Below are positions 18,315 through 27,161 of a DNA stretch of 64,000 nt, in pieces. A program made the position numbers and the translations under genes. A model generated the notes under the pieces. It made no database searches and was not told where the DNA came from. It was given only the letters and a program-made list of their open reading frames with translations. Each line of letters opens with the position of its first letter. Positions within the stretch are counted from its first letter, which is position 1. The stretch is from FEN-1297 sp963710735 (lineage in GTDB: Bacteria > Bacteroidota > Ignavibacteria > Ignavibacteriales > Ignavibacteriaceae): the NCBI GenBank assembly GCA_963710735.1, contig CAVQBN010000011.1, forward strand, positions 32,505 through 96,504, read 5' to 3'.

Positions 18315-18906
18315 TTGGATAAAAAGAAATTTATTGTTGATTCACTAACTGAAAGCGCAGAAACAAAAATAAGCATTCAGCGCGAATGCATGGATGAGAT
18401 ACTTTCAGCTGTTGATATTCTTTCCAATGCATATAAAAATAGCCATAAACTTTTATTATGCGGCAACGGCGGAAGCGCGGCGGACTGCCAGCATATTGCA
18501 ACTGAATTAATGATCAGGCTTAAATCATAAAATTCAGAGGCCGGCTCTAGCTGCTATTGCACTAACAACAGATACATCAAACTTAACGGCGGGCGGGAAT
18601 GATATAGGATATGAAAATGTTTTTGCGCGGAATGTCCAGGGCCTTGGTAACGAAGGCGATGTACTTTTAGCAATATCCACAAGCGGTAATTCACCGAATG
18701 TTGTAAAAGCAGTTGATATGGCAAAATCAAAAAAAATGAAAACAATCGCTTTCCTCGGCGGACTCGGCGGGAAACTAAAAGATATGGTTGACCTTCCTAT
18801 TATAATTCCTTCCTACAATACACAAAGAATACAAGAAGGGCATATTACAGTTGCACATATAATTTGTGAATTAACAGAAATGGAACTATACGGAGACCAA
18901 CAATAG
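18315..18906 (+). pseudogene. gmhA: Phosphoheptose isomerase, one frameshift
   Basis: Converts sedoheptulose-7-phosphate to D-glycero-D-manno-heptose-7-phosphate for LPS-core heptose; SIS domain. I take the TTG at 18315, with GAGGTT just upstream. The first 71 codons (KLLLCGNGGSAADCQHIATELMIRLKS) end at TAA 18528. Removing one base between 18512 and 18530 continues as KIQRPALAAIALTTDTSNLTAGGND, then LLAISTSGNSPNVVKAVDMA and RIQEGHITVAHIICELTEMEL, to the stop at 18906, giving a normal 196-residue GmhA. All catalytic and sugar-binding motifs are present across the two frames, so loss is recent or a sequence error. Confidence 0.88.
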
Positions 18907-18921
18907 TTTTACCTGTTATTA

Positions 18922-19491
18922 TTATAAATTAGGCTGGGTTTTAGTTCTTGTCCAGCTTACTTTATCACCTACCTGTATATTAAACTTTTTTGAAAAATCC
19001 AGGTTTACTTCCAATACATATTGAGCAGGCGCCGAAGACGCATAAGTCTGATCTGATAAAGTTTTTGTCGCACGCTGAATTGTAACAATAGTTTTATTCG
19101 AATTAATAAAAATCATATCGAGGGGAATATAAGTGTTATGCATCCAGAAGTTTTGAATTGTATCCTGCGGGAAAATAAAAAGCATGCCTTGATTTTCATC
19201 CATATGTTTTCTGAACATTAATCCTAATTCCCTGTCAAAATCATTATCCGCAATTTGAATATCAATTTTCGCTTTAACATTACCGACTGAATCGATAAAA
19301 GTTAATGTGCCGTTTTTCTTAAACATATAATCCGAATCATTATCTTTTTTCTTAAGTAAATTTGAAAAAATTAAAAACAAGACCAAAGCTATAAATAAAA
19401 TTACGGAAGCAACTTTATAAACAGGCTTGAATTTTTTCTCGTCTTTTTTAGGCGTGTCGAATTTTTTCTTAGTTTTATTTTTAGCAGGCAT
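18922..19491 (-). CDS. DUF192 family protein, membrane-anchored
   Basis: Function of DUF192 is not known; the family is small, beta-rich and often exported. The 189-residue protein has a Lys-rich N-terminus (about residues 1-24), one membrane helix (VASVILFIALVLFLIFSNLL, about 27-46) and a DUF192 domain from about 60: DNDFDRELGLMFRKHMDENQGMLFIFPQDTIQNFWMHNTYIPLDMIFINSNKTIV, with the characteristic GLMFR and FWMHNTYIPLDMIFI blocks, ending in LEVNLDFSKKFNIQVGDKV. The domain should face the periplasm. It ends convergently with gmhA. Confidence 0.9.
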   Translation of the reverse strand: MPAKNKTKKKFDTPKKDEKKFKPVYKVASVILFIALVLFLIFSNLLKKKDNDSDYMFKKNGTLTFIDSVGNVKAKIDIQIADNDFDRELGLMFRKHMDENQGMLFIFPQDTIQNFWMHNTYIPLDMIFINSNKTIVTIQRATKTLSDQTYASSAPAQYVLEVNLDFSKKFNIQVGDKVSWTRTKTQPNL

Positions 19492-19713
19492 AAATTATTT
19501 ACCACAAATTCTATATTTGACTTCAAAAATAATAATTTTAATTCTTATTTTTTATTACTGATATGATTAGCTGCCGGTTTATATGTCCCAGAGCATAAAG
19601 GCACTCAATAATATGACACTTATAACAAAAAATTTAATTTAATATTAATGCTAAGTTATTAAAATATTTTCTATTATTTATATTTCTAAATAAAATTTTC
19701 AATAAGTTTTACA

Positions 19714-20553
19714 ATGAACAATTTAATAATTGACCGGCATAAAATTGAATTGCCGGACCATCAAAATAAGATGATAATTAGCGGATGGGGAAAAAAAGTG
19801 TTTGATAATTCAACTGTTGAAAAGATAACTTACCTTTCCGATGGCCTGAAAATAAAAGGCTACATTGCTTATCCAATAGATGACTCGAAAAAATATCCTT
19901 GCATTATATGGAACCGCGGAGGGTTTGGCGAAAAAGGAGCTATAGATAAATTTACAGCAAGAGGAATTTTTGGACAACTAGCCAACTGGGGCTATGTTGT
20001 TTTTGCTTCACAGTACCGCGGTAATGCAGGAAGTGAAGGTAGCGAACAATTCGGCGGAGACGATGTAAACGATATACTTAATCTCATAAAACTCGCCTCT
20101 GAAATTCCGCAGGCAGATACAACTAACTGGGGAATTGAAGGTTGGAGCCGCGGAGGTATGATGACGTATCTTACTTTATTAAAAAATCCCAACTTCAAAT
20201 GTGCGATTTTGAGCGGCGCAATTTCAAACTTAAAAAAGTTTGTACACGAAAATCCTGAGAAATCTAGCTTTTACAAAAATTTATTAGATGCGAATAGTTT
20301 TAATGATGAGCTGGAGAAAAGAACAATTATAAACTTTGTTGATAAACTTCCAAAGATTCCATATTTGTTAATGCACGGGAAAAGTGATGAAACCGTTTCA
20401 CCAGCTCAGACAATTGAGATGGCAGAGAAAATGGATGAATTAAAGATTCCACATGAACTAGTACTATTTGAAGGTGGAGATCATTTCTTAAAAAACCATC
20501 GCACGGAAGTCGATCGGCTGAGAAAAGAATGGTTTAATAAGTATTTGAAATAA
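19714..20553 (+). CDS. Alpha/beta hydrolase, prolyl-oligopeptidase S9-like
   Basis: A 279-residue serine hydrolase without signal peptide. The nucleophile elbow is GWSRGG (GIEGWSRGGMMTYLTL near residue 145), the oxyanion-side segment is IIWNRGGFGEKG near 69, the acid is in MHGKSDETVSPAQTIEMAEKM near 225-245 and the His in FEGGDHFLKNHR near 258. This arrangement is that of the dipeptidyl-peptidase/acyl-aminoacyl-peptidase C-terminal domain without the propeller. Substrate unknown: peptidase or esterase are both possible. Confidence 0.87.
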   Translation: MNNLIIDRHKIELPDHQNKMIISGWGKKVFDNSTVEKITYLSDGLKIKGYIAYPIDDSKKYPCIIWNRGGFGEKGAIDKFTARGIFGQLANWGYVVFASQYRGNAGSEGSEQFGGDDVNDILNLIKLASEIPQADTTNWGIEGWSRGGMMTYLTLLKNPNFKCAILSGAISNLKKFVHENPEKSSFYKNLLDANSFNDELEKRTIINFVDKLPKIPYLLMHGKSDETVSPAQTIEMAEKMDELKIPHELVLFEGGDHFLKNHRTEVDRLRKEWFNKYLK

Positions 20554-20795
20554 AATCTCCTACAAATTTTAATTTATTACCACTCCAATTAATGTAAGAA
20601 ATATTTTCTAACAACTGTTTTTCTAATCAACTAAATTGATTTTATTTTGTAGTTAAAAATAAATTATATTATTTTAATTAAAGATTCATCAAACTCTTCA
20701 AATTAAAATTGTTTATAGAAGACTTATAATACAGAGACCATATTTTAAATAATTTATATTAACAGAAAAAGTTGAAAATTTTAAAAAGGAAATTT

Positions 20796-21302
20796 ATGAA
20801 ATCAGAAGAACTGCGATCTTTACAAGCACCATTAAAAGAACGATATAAAAAAGAGCCTGAAACTGCAATAATTACATTAAAAGCCAGCGGTAATTTGGGA
20901 GAAGGGGTAACTTGTAAGATTGATACCGGCAAAGCACTTATTGACGCCGGCCTTCATCCTGCCACCGGCGGGGACGGATTTCATATTTGTTCCGGTGACC
21001 TTTTACTTGAAGCTCTTGTTGCATGTGCCGGAGTAACTTTAAACGCGGTAGCAACATCAATCGGAGTCAATATAAAGGATGGTGTTGTATACGCAGAAGG
21101 AGATTTAGATTTTCGCGGTACACTCGCTGTTTCAAAAGAAGCACCTGTTGGTTTTAAAGATATAAGACTAAATTTCGAATTAGATACGGATGCTTCCGAA
21201 CAAGCGCTTGCAGATCTTTTAAAACTGACTAAAAGATATTGTGTCGTTTATCAAACACTACTTAATTCGCCGCAAATAGAAACAACTATTAACAACAAAT
21301 AA
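20796..21302 (+). CDS. OsmC family peroxidase
   Basis: OsmC/Ohr-fold protein that reduces organic hydroperoxides with a Cys pair. The start at ATG 20796 is preferred over an upstream TTG because AAAAAGGAAATTT precedes it; the product is 168 residues. The two active-site cysteines are visible in LEALVACAGVTLNAVATS and LTKRYCVVYQTLL. The N-terminal part (KASGNLGEGVTCKIDTGKALIDAGLHPATGGDGFHICSGDLLLEAL) is typical of the longer OsmC-like subgroup. It is a single gene. Confidence 0.9.
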   Translation: MKSEELRSLQAPLKERYKKEPETAIITLKASGNLGEGVTCKIDTGKALIDAGLHPATGGDGFHICSGDLLLEALVACAGVTLNAVATSIGVNIKDGVVYAEGDLDFRGTLAVSKEAPVGFKDIRLNFELDTDASEQALADLLKLTKRYCVVYQTLLNSPQIETTINNK

Positions 21303-21698
21303 TGTTATTCTTTAGCTTGAATTGCTATTATATAATATCCCAAACCATCAGAGTTTCCCTACAATTTGCTTGTGGCTTCGTGTTGTAAAGGTCGAAGAGA
21401 AAATTATTATTAACAATAATTTTTTAGCTTAAGATTTTATATTTTAATCGTAATTTTATTATCAGCGCTGTTTGTCCATAAAAAAATTGTATCATTTTAT
21501 GAATTTAAAATTTGACAAATAATTATTTTTGATTATATTCTTATTAATTAAAAAGGACCTTCCCCTTAAATTAGCTTTTTAAGAAATCTAACCCCATTTG
21601 CGGAAAATCTGAGTTTAAATAAAAACAAACTAGATAAATGGGTTTTTAAAAATATTTTTTATTCAGTCGGTTCCATAAATTTTATTTTAGTTGTACAA
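21303..21698. other. Intergenic region before the kinase gene
   Basis: About 395 bp, strongly AT-rich. CCCATTT near 21595 and its complement AAATGGG near 21637 form a widely spaced inverted repeat about 40 bp apart, possibly a weak structure in the leader. No gene, RNA or known repeat recognised. Confidence 0.4.
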
Positions 21699-23804
21699 AT
21701 GATTGGCCAATCAATTCTACACTATAAAATAATTAAAAAACTTGGTGAAGGTGGAATGGGTGTAGTGTATCTTGCAGAAGATACTAGACTCGAAAGAAAA
21801 GTTGCCATTAAGTTTTTGCCTCACCATATATCATCAAGATCTGAAGAAGCAGAAAGGCTTAAGATAGAAGCCAAGGCTTCTGCTTCATTAAACCATCCAA
21901 ACATAGCCCAAATATATGCAATTGAAGAAGCCGGTGATGATATGTTTATTGTTATGGAATATATAGATGGAATTGAAATAAAAGATAAAATTAAATCGGG
22001 TTTAATTCCTTTCGATGAGGTAGTTAAAATAGCTGTGCAGATAGCAGCAGGATTGGAAGCCGCACATAAAAAAGGAATAGTTCACAGGGATATTAAATCA
22101 TCAAATATAATGATTACAAATGACGGCAGAGTTAAAATTATGGATTTTGGGCTGGCCAAAATAGGTAAGGGCTCTCAAGTTACAAAGGTAGGTACAACTG
22201 TTGGCACCATATCATACATGTCACCTGAACAATCACGCGGAGAAGATCTTGACCACCGTTCGGACATTTGGTCATTCGGGGTTGTGTTATATGAAATGTT
22301 AACTAACCGTTTGCCATTCAAAGGAGATTATGACCAGGCAATTATATATTCTATTTTAAATGAAGATCCTAATTCGGTATTAAATTATAGGCAGGATTTG
22401 CCTGAATACATTTTGAATGTTACAGGAAAAATGCTGCAGAAAAATCTTCGAGATCGATATCAAAACATGTCGGAACTGAAAGCTGATCTGCGTGATTCAA
22501 CTGAGGAGCCGGTACAGCAGAAATCAATTGCTGTAATGTATTTTGAGAATATGAGTTCAGAAAAGGACAGCGATTATTTTTGTGCCGGAATAACCGAAGA
22601 TATTATTACTGATCTCTCTAAGATTAAGGAATTAAATGTTGTTTCCCGGACGGATGTTCTTCCTTACAGAAATAAAGAAGTGAACGTAAGCCAGATCGGC
22701 GATGCGCTTCGTGTAGGGTTTATCCTTGAGGGGAGTGTAAGAAAAGCTGGAAATAAGATGCGTATTACTGCTCAGTTGATTGATGTCCGAAGCGGCTATC
22801 ATATTTGGGCCGAGAGATTCGACCGTTTTGTTGAGGATATTTTTGATCTGCAGACAGAAATTTCACAAAGAATTTCCGAGGCCCTTAAGGTATCACTTAC
22901 TGACTCTGAAAAGAAATCACTTGAGAGGAAGCCTACTGAAGACTTGAAAGCTTATGAATTTTATATGCGCGGAAGAGAATTGGTATATCAAAGAGGCAGA
23001 AAGAATAATGAATCGGCAATACAGATGTTTGAAAAGGCAATCTCTATAGATCCGAAATTTGCAGCCGCTTATGCAGGTCTAGCCGAGGCATATTCTTACA
23101 TGTATGAATGGTACGATGGAAATTCTCTCTGGCTTGAAAAAACCATAGAAGTGAACCAGACAGCTCTGAATTTAAATCCTAATTTAGTAGAAGCAAAATT
23201 CGGTATAGCCATGGTTTACTTCTACCAAAAAAGGTTTAATGAATCAAAATCCGAACTTGAATCGATTATTAAAAAGAATTCTCAATTTTATCCGGCATAT
23301 TTACGGCTTGGTATTATCGCTGAAGTGTCCGAAGATATTAATTCTGCTTTGAATTATTACCAAACAGCATCTAAACTAAAACCACATGATGAGGAACCGT
23401 GGATTTGCTTGGATGGAGTTCTGAGGAAAATTGGAGATATTAAATTATCAGAAGAAGCTGCAAAGAAGGTTATTGAAGTAACAGCCCGAAAACTGGAATT
23501 AAATCAGGACGATTTAATTGTAATGAGCAGGCTTGCTAAAGCTTATGGAAGGTTTGGTGCTATAGAAGAAACACATGCTACACTTAAAAGTATTTTTAAA
23601 ACAGCTCCAATTGACGGCCTTGTACTTTATTATTGTTCATGTGCTTACGGTTTCCTTGGAGAAAAAAATAATGCACTTGTTACATTGAGAAAATCATTTG
23701 AAGGAGGTTTTAGAGGACTGGCGAATTGGGCAAAAACCGAACCCGCGTTTGATTGTCTGCGCGAGAATCAAGCGTTTAACGAATTGATAGCTCAATCGGA
23801 ATAG
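21699..23804 (+). CDS. Ser/Thr protein kinase fused to TolB-like and TPR domains
   Basis: Signal-transduction protein of 701 residues with no membrane segment. Residues 9-265 are a Hanks-type kinase: glycine loop LGEGGMGVVYLAED (15-28), Lys38 in VAIKFL, HRDIKSSN with catalytic Asp131 and DFG at 149-151, then GTISYMSPEQSRGEDLDHRSDIWSFGVVLYEMLT. Residues about 277-400 resemble the TolB-like/FlgO domain often found after CadC-type or cyclase effectors (KSIAVMYFENMSSEKDSDYFCAGITEDIITDLS, FILEGSVRKAGNKMRITAQLIDVRSGYHIWAERFDR). TPR-type repeats fill about 415-700. All catalytic residues are present. The first DUF4242-like gene follows 77 bp downstream, so both may share a transcript. Confidence 0.92.
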   Translation: MIGQSILHYKIIKKLGEGGMGVVYLAEDTRLERKVAIKFLPHHISSRSEEAERLKIEAKASASLNHPNIAQIYAIEEAGDDMFIVMEYIDGIEIKDKIKSGLIPFDEVVKIAVQIAAGLEAAHKKGIVHRDIKSSNIMITNDGRVKIMDFGLAKIGKGSQVTKVGTTVGTISYMSPEQSRGEDLDHRSDIWSFGVVLYEMLTNRLPFKGDYDQAIIYSILNEDPNSVLNYRQDLPEYILNVTGKMLQKNLRDRYQNMSELKADLRDSTEEPVQQKSIAVMYFENMSSEKDSDYFCAGITEDIITDLSKIKELNVVSRTDVLPYRNKEVNVSQIGDALRVGFILEGSVRKAGNKMRITAQLIDVRSGYHIWAERFDRFVEDIFDLQTEISQRISEALKVSLTDSEKKSLERKPTEDLKAYEFYMRGRELVYQRGRKNNESAIQMFEKAISIDPKFAAAYAGLAEAYSYMYEWYDGNSLWLEKTIEVNQTALNLNPNLVEAKFGIAMVYFYQKRFNESKSELESIIKKNSQFYPAYLRLGIIAEVSEDINSALNYYQTASKLKPHDEEPWICLDGVLRKIGDIKLSEEAAKKVIEVTARKLELNQDDLIVMSRLAKAYGRFGAIEETHATLKSIFKTAPIDGLVLYYCSCAYGFLGEKNNALVTLRKSFEGGFRGLANWAKTEPAFDCLRENQAFNELIAQSE

Positions 23805-23870
23805 TGGTATAATTCTTTTTTATTTAGATATTAAGAAAAAAATAAACGCTTAAAATATTTTTACATGGCG

Positions 23871-24179
23871 GGAGAAGACAAATGCCGAAATATATTATTG
23901 AACGAGTTATTCCAGGTGCCGGAGACATGACCCGGGATGAACTGAGAGCTGTTTCTGCAAGGTCTTGCAATGTTATAAGTGAGATCGGTCCGAAAATCCA
24001 ATGGATTCACAGTTATGTTACCGGTAATAAAATTTATTGTATTTATATTGCACCCGACGAGGAAACTATACGCGATCACGCCAGCAGGGTTGGAATTCCT
24101 GCAAATCATATTGCAATTATAGGCGGAATGATTGATCCAACTACTGCTGAATGACGATTCATAAAAGTTCGGATAAGTA
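23871..24179 (+). repeat. Direct repeat, copy A (DUF4242 gene plus flanks)
   Basis: From GGAGAAGACAAATG to GTTCGGATAAGTA this segment is almost identical to copy B (33412-33706, continued at 33832-33855). The two lie about 9.5 kb apart in the same orientation and bracket the LuxR-type array. Differences inside the gene are about a dozen, nearly all at third codon positions. Confidence 0.85.
23882..24154 (+). CDS. DUF4242-like small protein, copy A
   Basis: A 90-residue cytoplasmic protein with the ferredoxin-like DUF4242 pattern: MPKYIIERVIPGAG, RSCNVISEIGPKIQWIHSYVTGNKIYCIYIAPDEETIRDHASRVG, IAIIGGMIDP. Some relatives bind nickel (SCO4226-type), but the role is unsettled. The His and Cys residues in WIHSYV and YCIYIA, and the RDHASR helix, are the conserved family positions. 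GGAGAAGACAA precedes the ATG. Only one residue differs from the copy at 33423 (Arg22 against Lys), although the DNA differs at about a dozen sites, so the protein is under constraint or the copies are homogenised by gene conversion. Confidence 0.85.
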   Translation: MPKYIIERVIPGAGDMTRDELRAVSARSCNVISEIGPKIQWIHSYVTGNKIYCIYIAPDEETIRDHASRVGIPANHIAIIGGMIDPTTAE

Positions 24180-24216
24180 TTAAAAGCAACTAATTAATTA
24201 TTTGCCAATTAAGTAA

Positions 24217-24551
24217 AATGCAAAGAAAAATGAAGTTGAAATTTTTATTAGTTTCATTACATCAACAATATCATAATTGATTAAACAAAAATTGAGAGAA
24301 CAGAAATGAAAGTAATTCCAATGGGACCGAGAAAAGCAACTAGAAAAGATCCTTCAGCACTAAAAACTAGACAAGTGGGAATACTGAATCCGTGGAGAAA
24401 AGGTTTAAGCAACAATGAAATAGGAAACAAACTTTTTATTTCACCCAAAACGGTTGATCATCATATCTCGACAATTCTGTCTAAGTTAAATATTCATTCC
24501 TGTTATGAAGCAGCGGCTTTTGTTCATTCAAATCATGATCAAAAAATATAG
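24217..24551 (+). pseudogene. Remnant of a fourth LuxR-type regulator (3' end only)
   Basis: The region matches the last 110 codons of the three intact regulators that follow. The upstream part is broken: where the first intact copy reads TCACAATTGATC the remnant reads TCATAATTGATT (Gln to stop), and one base is lost a few codons later. From the ATG at 24306 the frame is open again for 81 codons and encodes the whole LuxR/GerE helix-turn-helix (LSNNEIGNKLFISPKTVDHHISTILSKLNIHS). NPW replaces NLL and SCYEAA replaces SRYEAA. It may therefore be a dead gene end or a stand-alone DNA-binding domain. The last 150 bp are nearly identical to the end of the first intact copy. Confidence 0.85.
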
Positions 24552-24560
24552 GCCGGTAAA

Positions 24561-27152
24561 ATGGAACTATTAGAACGTGAAAAATATTTAGAGGAATTAG
24601 TAAGAACTTTCAGCAGCTTATCTGAAGGTAGAGGATTTGTGGTACTGATTTCAGGTGAAGCAGGAATCGGTAAAACTTCCCTAGTCGAGAATTTTACAGA
24701 AAAGGTTAAAGAAAGGGCAAATATCTTTTGGGGAACTTGCGATGCATTATTTACTCCCCGCCCCTTAGGTCCGCTCTATGATATTGCATCTCAGTTAAAA
24801 AACGGATTATTGAATCTATTAAAAAATCAGGTATCAAAGTCTGTTGTTTTCCTGAAGTTCTTAGAGAATCTTCAGTTTAAAGAAAAGCTGAACATAGTAA
24901 TAATTGAAGATGTTCATTGGGCGGATGAATCAACACTTGACCTGATAAAATTTCTCGGCCGGAGAGTAAATAGAACTAACTCACTTTTTATAATTACATA
25001 CCGCGATGATGAAATTAACTCCGAGCATCCTTTAAGATTTGTTTTAGGCGATATCCCGTCTCAAAATATAAAAAAAATTAAACTTCCTCTTTTAAGTGAA
25101 AAGACAGTTAATGATTTGGCAGCTTCACGAAGACTTGAAAATCTTTATAGTATCACAGGCGGTAATCCGTTTTTAATTACAGAACTGTTGAACAATCAAA
25201 AGGAAGGAGTGCCGTCAACAATTAAAGATTCCATCCTCACCAGGATGTCCCGCCTTTCAAATGATGCAAAAGAATTGGTTCAAACCATCTCTATTGTACC
25301 TACTCGAACTGAAAAATGGCTAATAAATGGAATCACTAATATAAATAATGGAATACTGGAAGAATGTTTAGACTCTGGATTACTAAGACTTGATGCAGAA
25401 TCAGTTTCATTCAAACATGAATTAAGTAGAATGGCTGTAGAAGAATCTCTAATTGAATCTAAAAGACAACTGTTGAATGAAAAAGTTCTTAAAGAACTTC
25501 TTAAACAGGAAAAAACCGAAGATTATCTTGCTAGAATAATTCACCATGCTTTAAAGGTTCCGGATAGAGAAATTTTAATTAAATATTCTCCTCTTGCTGC
25601 AAAACAGGCTTCCGAACTAAGCGCTCATAAACTAGCCGCTGAACATTATGGCAATGCACTTAGATTTGCAGGCAGCCTTCCTGTTAAAGAGCAGCTTGAC
25701 CTTTATAAGAGAAGGGCTTACGAATGTTATTTAACCGGTCAAATTGAAGAAGGAATAAGTGCTTGCAAGTCCGTCATTAAATTGCTTAAAGAATATTCAG
25801 ACCCTTACAGTGAGGGAGAAAATTACAGAAGGCTTTCAAGATTGTTATGGCAGGCCGGTCAGGATTCCCAAAGCGAGGAATATATTTTCAAGGCAATAGA
25901 AGTTCTTAAAAAACTTAAACCTGGTAAACAGCTTGGAATGGCATACAGTAATTTATCTGCAATTTATATGTGCAGGGAAAATACTGAAGGAACTGTAAAA
26001 TGGGGTGCGAAAGCAATTGAACTTGCAAAAAAAGTAAATGATCTCGAAACCGAAGTAAACACTCGCATTACTATCGGAAGCCGTAAGATGTGCGACAACG
26101 ACGATGAAGGTGAATTGGAATTGAAGGACAGCCTTGAGGTATCTCTAAAAAATGATTTTCCAGAACTTGCTGCCAGAGCATACAATAACATTGGTTCAAC
26201 ATTTTTGTGGAGAAGAAATTTGCCGCAAGCTGAGAAATATTTTTCTTTGGGATACAATTATTGCATAGAGAAAGATATTGATTCAATGTGGACCTTCATC
26301 GCGGGAGATTATGCTAGGACAAAATTATTTATGGGAAATTGGGATGAAGCTGTTGATATTGCAAATACAGTTTTGAAAAGAAACAATATCTCATTCATGC
26401 AAAGAATAGTTCCTCTTTATGTAATTGGAATTATCAGGACAAGACGTAATGATCCGGGGACTATAAGTATTTTTAACGAATTAAATTCAAAGATTGGAAG
26501 TGTCGGTGAGATATGGGAAATGATAGTTACTGTTAAAGTAGCGACTGCAGAAATTTATTGGCTTCAAAACAAATTGGAAGACATAATTGATGAAATTGAA
26601 ATCATATATAATAAATTGAGAGCTAATGGAAATTTATGGCTGATCGGTGAACTTGCATTCTGGTTGTGGAAAGCAAACCGGCTCAAGGAAATTCCCGAAC
26701 GAATAGCAAAACCGTATCTGCTGATGATTAGAGGCGAATGGAAATCCGCAGCTAAATTGTGGGAAGAATTAAAATGTCCTTATGAACAGGCAATGGCATT
26801 AAGCTGCGGTGACGAAGAAGCTATGAAAAACGCAATAGAAATTTTTAACCGTTTGAGTGCATCGGCAACATCACAATTGATCAAACAGAAAATGAGAGCT
26901 CAAGGCGTAAGAAGCATTCCAAAAGGACCGAGAAGGACGACAAGAAATAATCCTTCCGGTTTAACAGCAAGGCAAATAGAAATATTAAACCTGCTTGGAA
27001 AAGGTTTAAGCAATAATGAAATAGGAAACAAACTTTTTATTTCACCCAAAACGGTTGATCATCATATCTCGGCAATTCTGTCTAAGTTAAATATTCATTC
27101 CCGTTATGAAGCAGCGGCTTTTGTTCATTCAAATCATGATCAAAAAATATAG
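24561..27152 (+). CDS. LAL-type regulator: AAA ATPase, TPR-like, LuxR HTH (array copy 1)
   Basis: 863 residues, cytoplasmic. Order: AAA_16/STAND ATPase at about 1-250, with Walker A GEAGIGKTS (32-40) and Walker B IVIIEDVHWADESTLDLI near 110-128, a helical TPR-like middle (about 350-740), and a C-terminal LuxR/GerE HTH (LTARQIEILNLLGKGLSNNEIGNKLFISPKTVDHHISAILSKLNIHS, about 800-847). This is the MalT/LAL layout: ATP- and ligand-dependent transcription activation. It starts 9 bp after the remnant's stop (ATAGGCCGGTAAAATGGAACT) and repeats the same junction before copy 2. Ligand and targets are unknown. Recently duplicated: the start and end are almost identical at DNA level to copy 2 and the remnant. 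Confidence 0.9.
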   Translation: MELLEREKYLEELVRTFSSLSEGRGFVVLISGEAGIGKTSLVENFTEKVKERANIFWGTCDALFTPRPLGPLYDIASQLKNGLLNLLKNQVSKSVVFLKFLENLQFKEKLNIVIIEDVHWADESTLDLIKFLGRRVNRTNSLFIITYRDDEINSEHPLRFVLGDIPSQNIKKIKLPLLSEKTVNDLAASRRLENLYSITGGNPFLITELLNNQKEGVPSTIKDSILTRMSRLSNDAKELVQTISIVPTRTEKWLINGITNINNGILEECLDSGLLRLDAESVSFKHELSRMAVEESLIESKRQLLNEKVLKELLKQEKTEDYLARIIHHALKVPDREILIKYSPLAAKQASELSAHKLAAEHYGNALRFAGSLPVKEQLDLYKRRAYECYLTGQIEEGISACKSVIKLLKEYSDPYSEGENYRRLSRLLWQAGQDSQSEEYIFKAIEVLKKLKPGKQLGMAYSNLSAIYMCRENTEGTVKWGAKAIELAKKVNDLETEVNTRITIGSRKMCDNDDEGELELKDSLEVSLKNDFPELAARAYNNIGSTFLWRRNLPQAEKYFSLGYNYCIEKDIDSMWTFIAGDYARTKLFMGNWDEAVDIANTVLKRNNISFMQRIVPLYVIGIIRTRRNDPGTISIFNELNSKIGSVGEIWEMIVTVKVATAEIYWLQNKLEDIIDEIEIIYNKLRANGNLWLIGELAFWLWKANRLKEIPERIAKPYLLMIRGEWKSAAKLWEELKCPYEQAMALSCGDEEAMKNAIEIFNRLSASATSQLIKQKMRAQGVRSIPKGPRRTTRNNPSGLTARQIEILNLLGKGLSNNEIGNKLFISPKTVDHHISAILSKLNIHSRYEAAAFVHSNHDQKI

Positions 27153-27161
27153 GCCGGTAAA

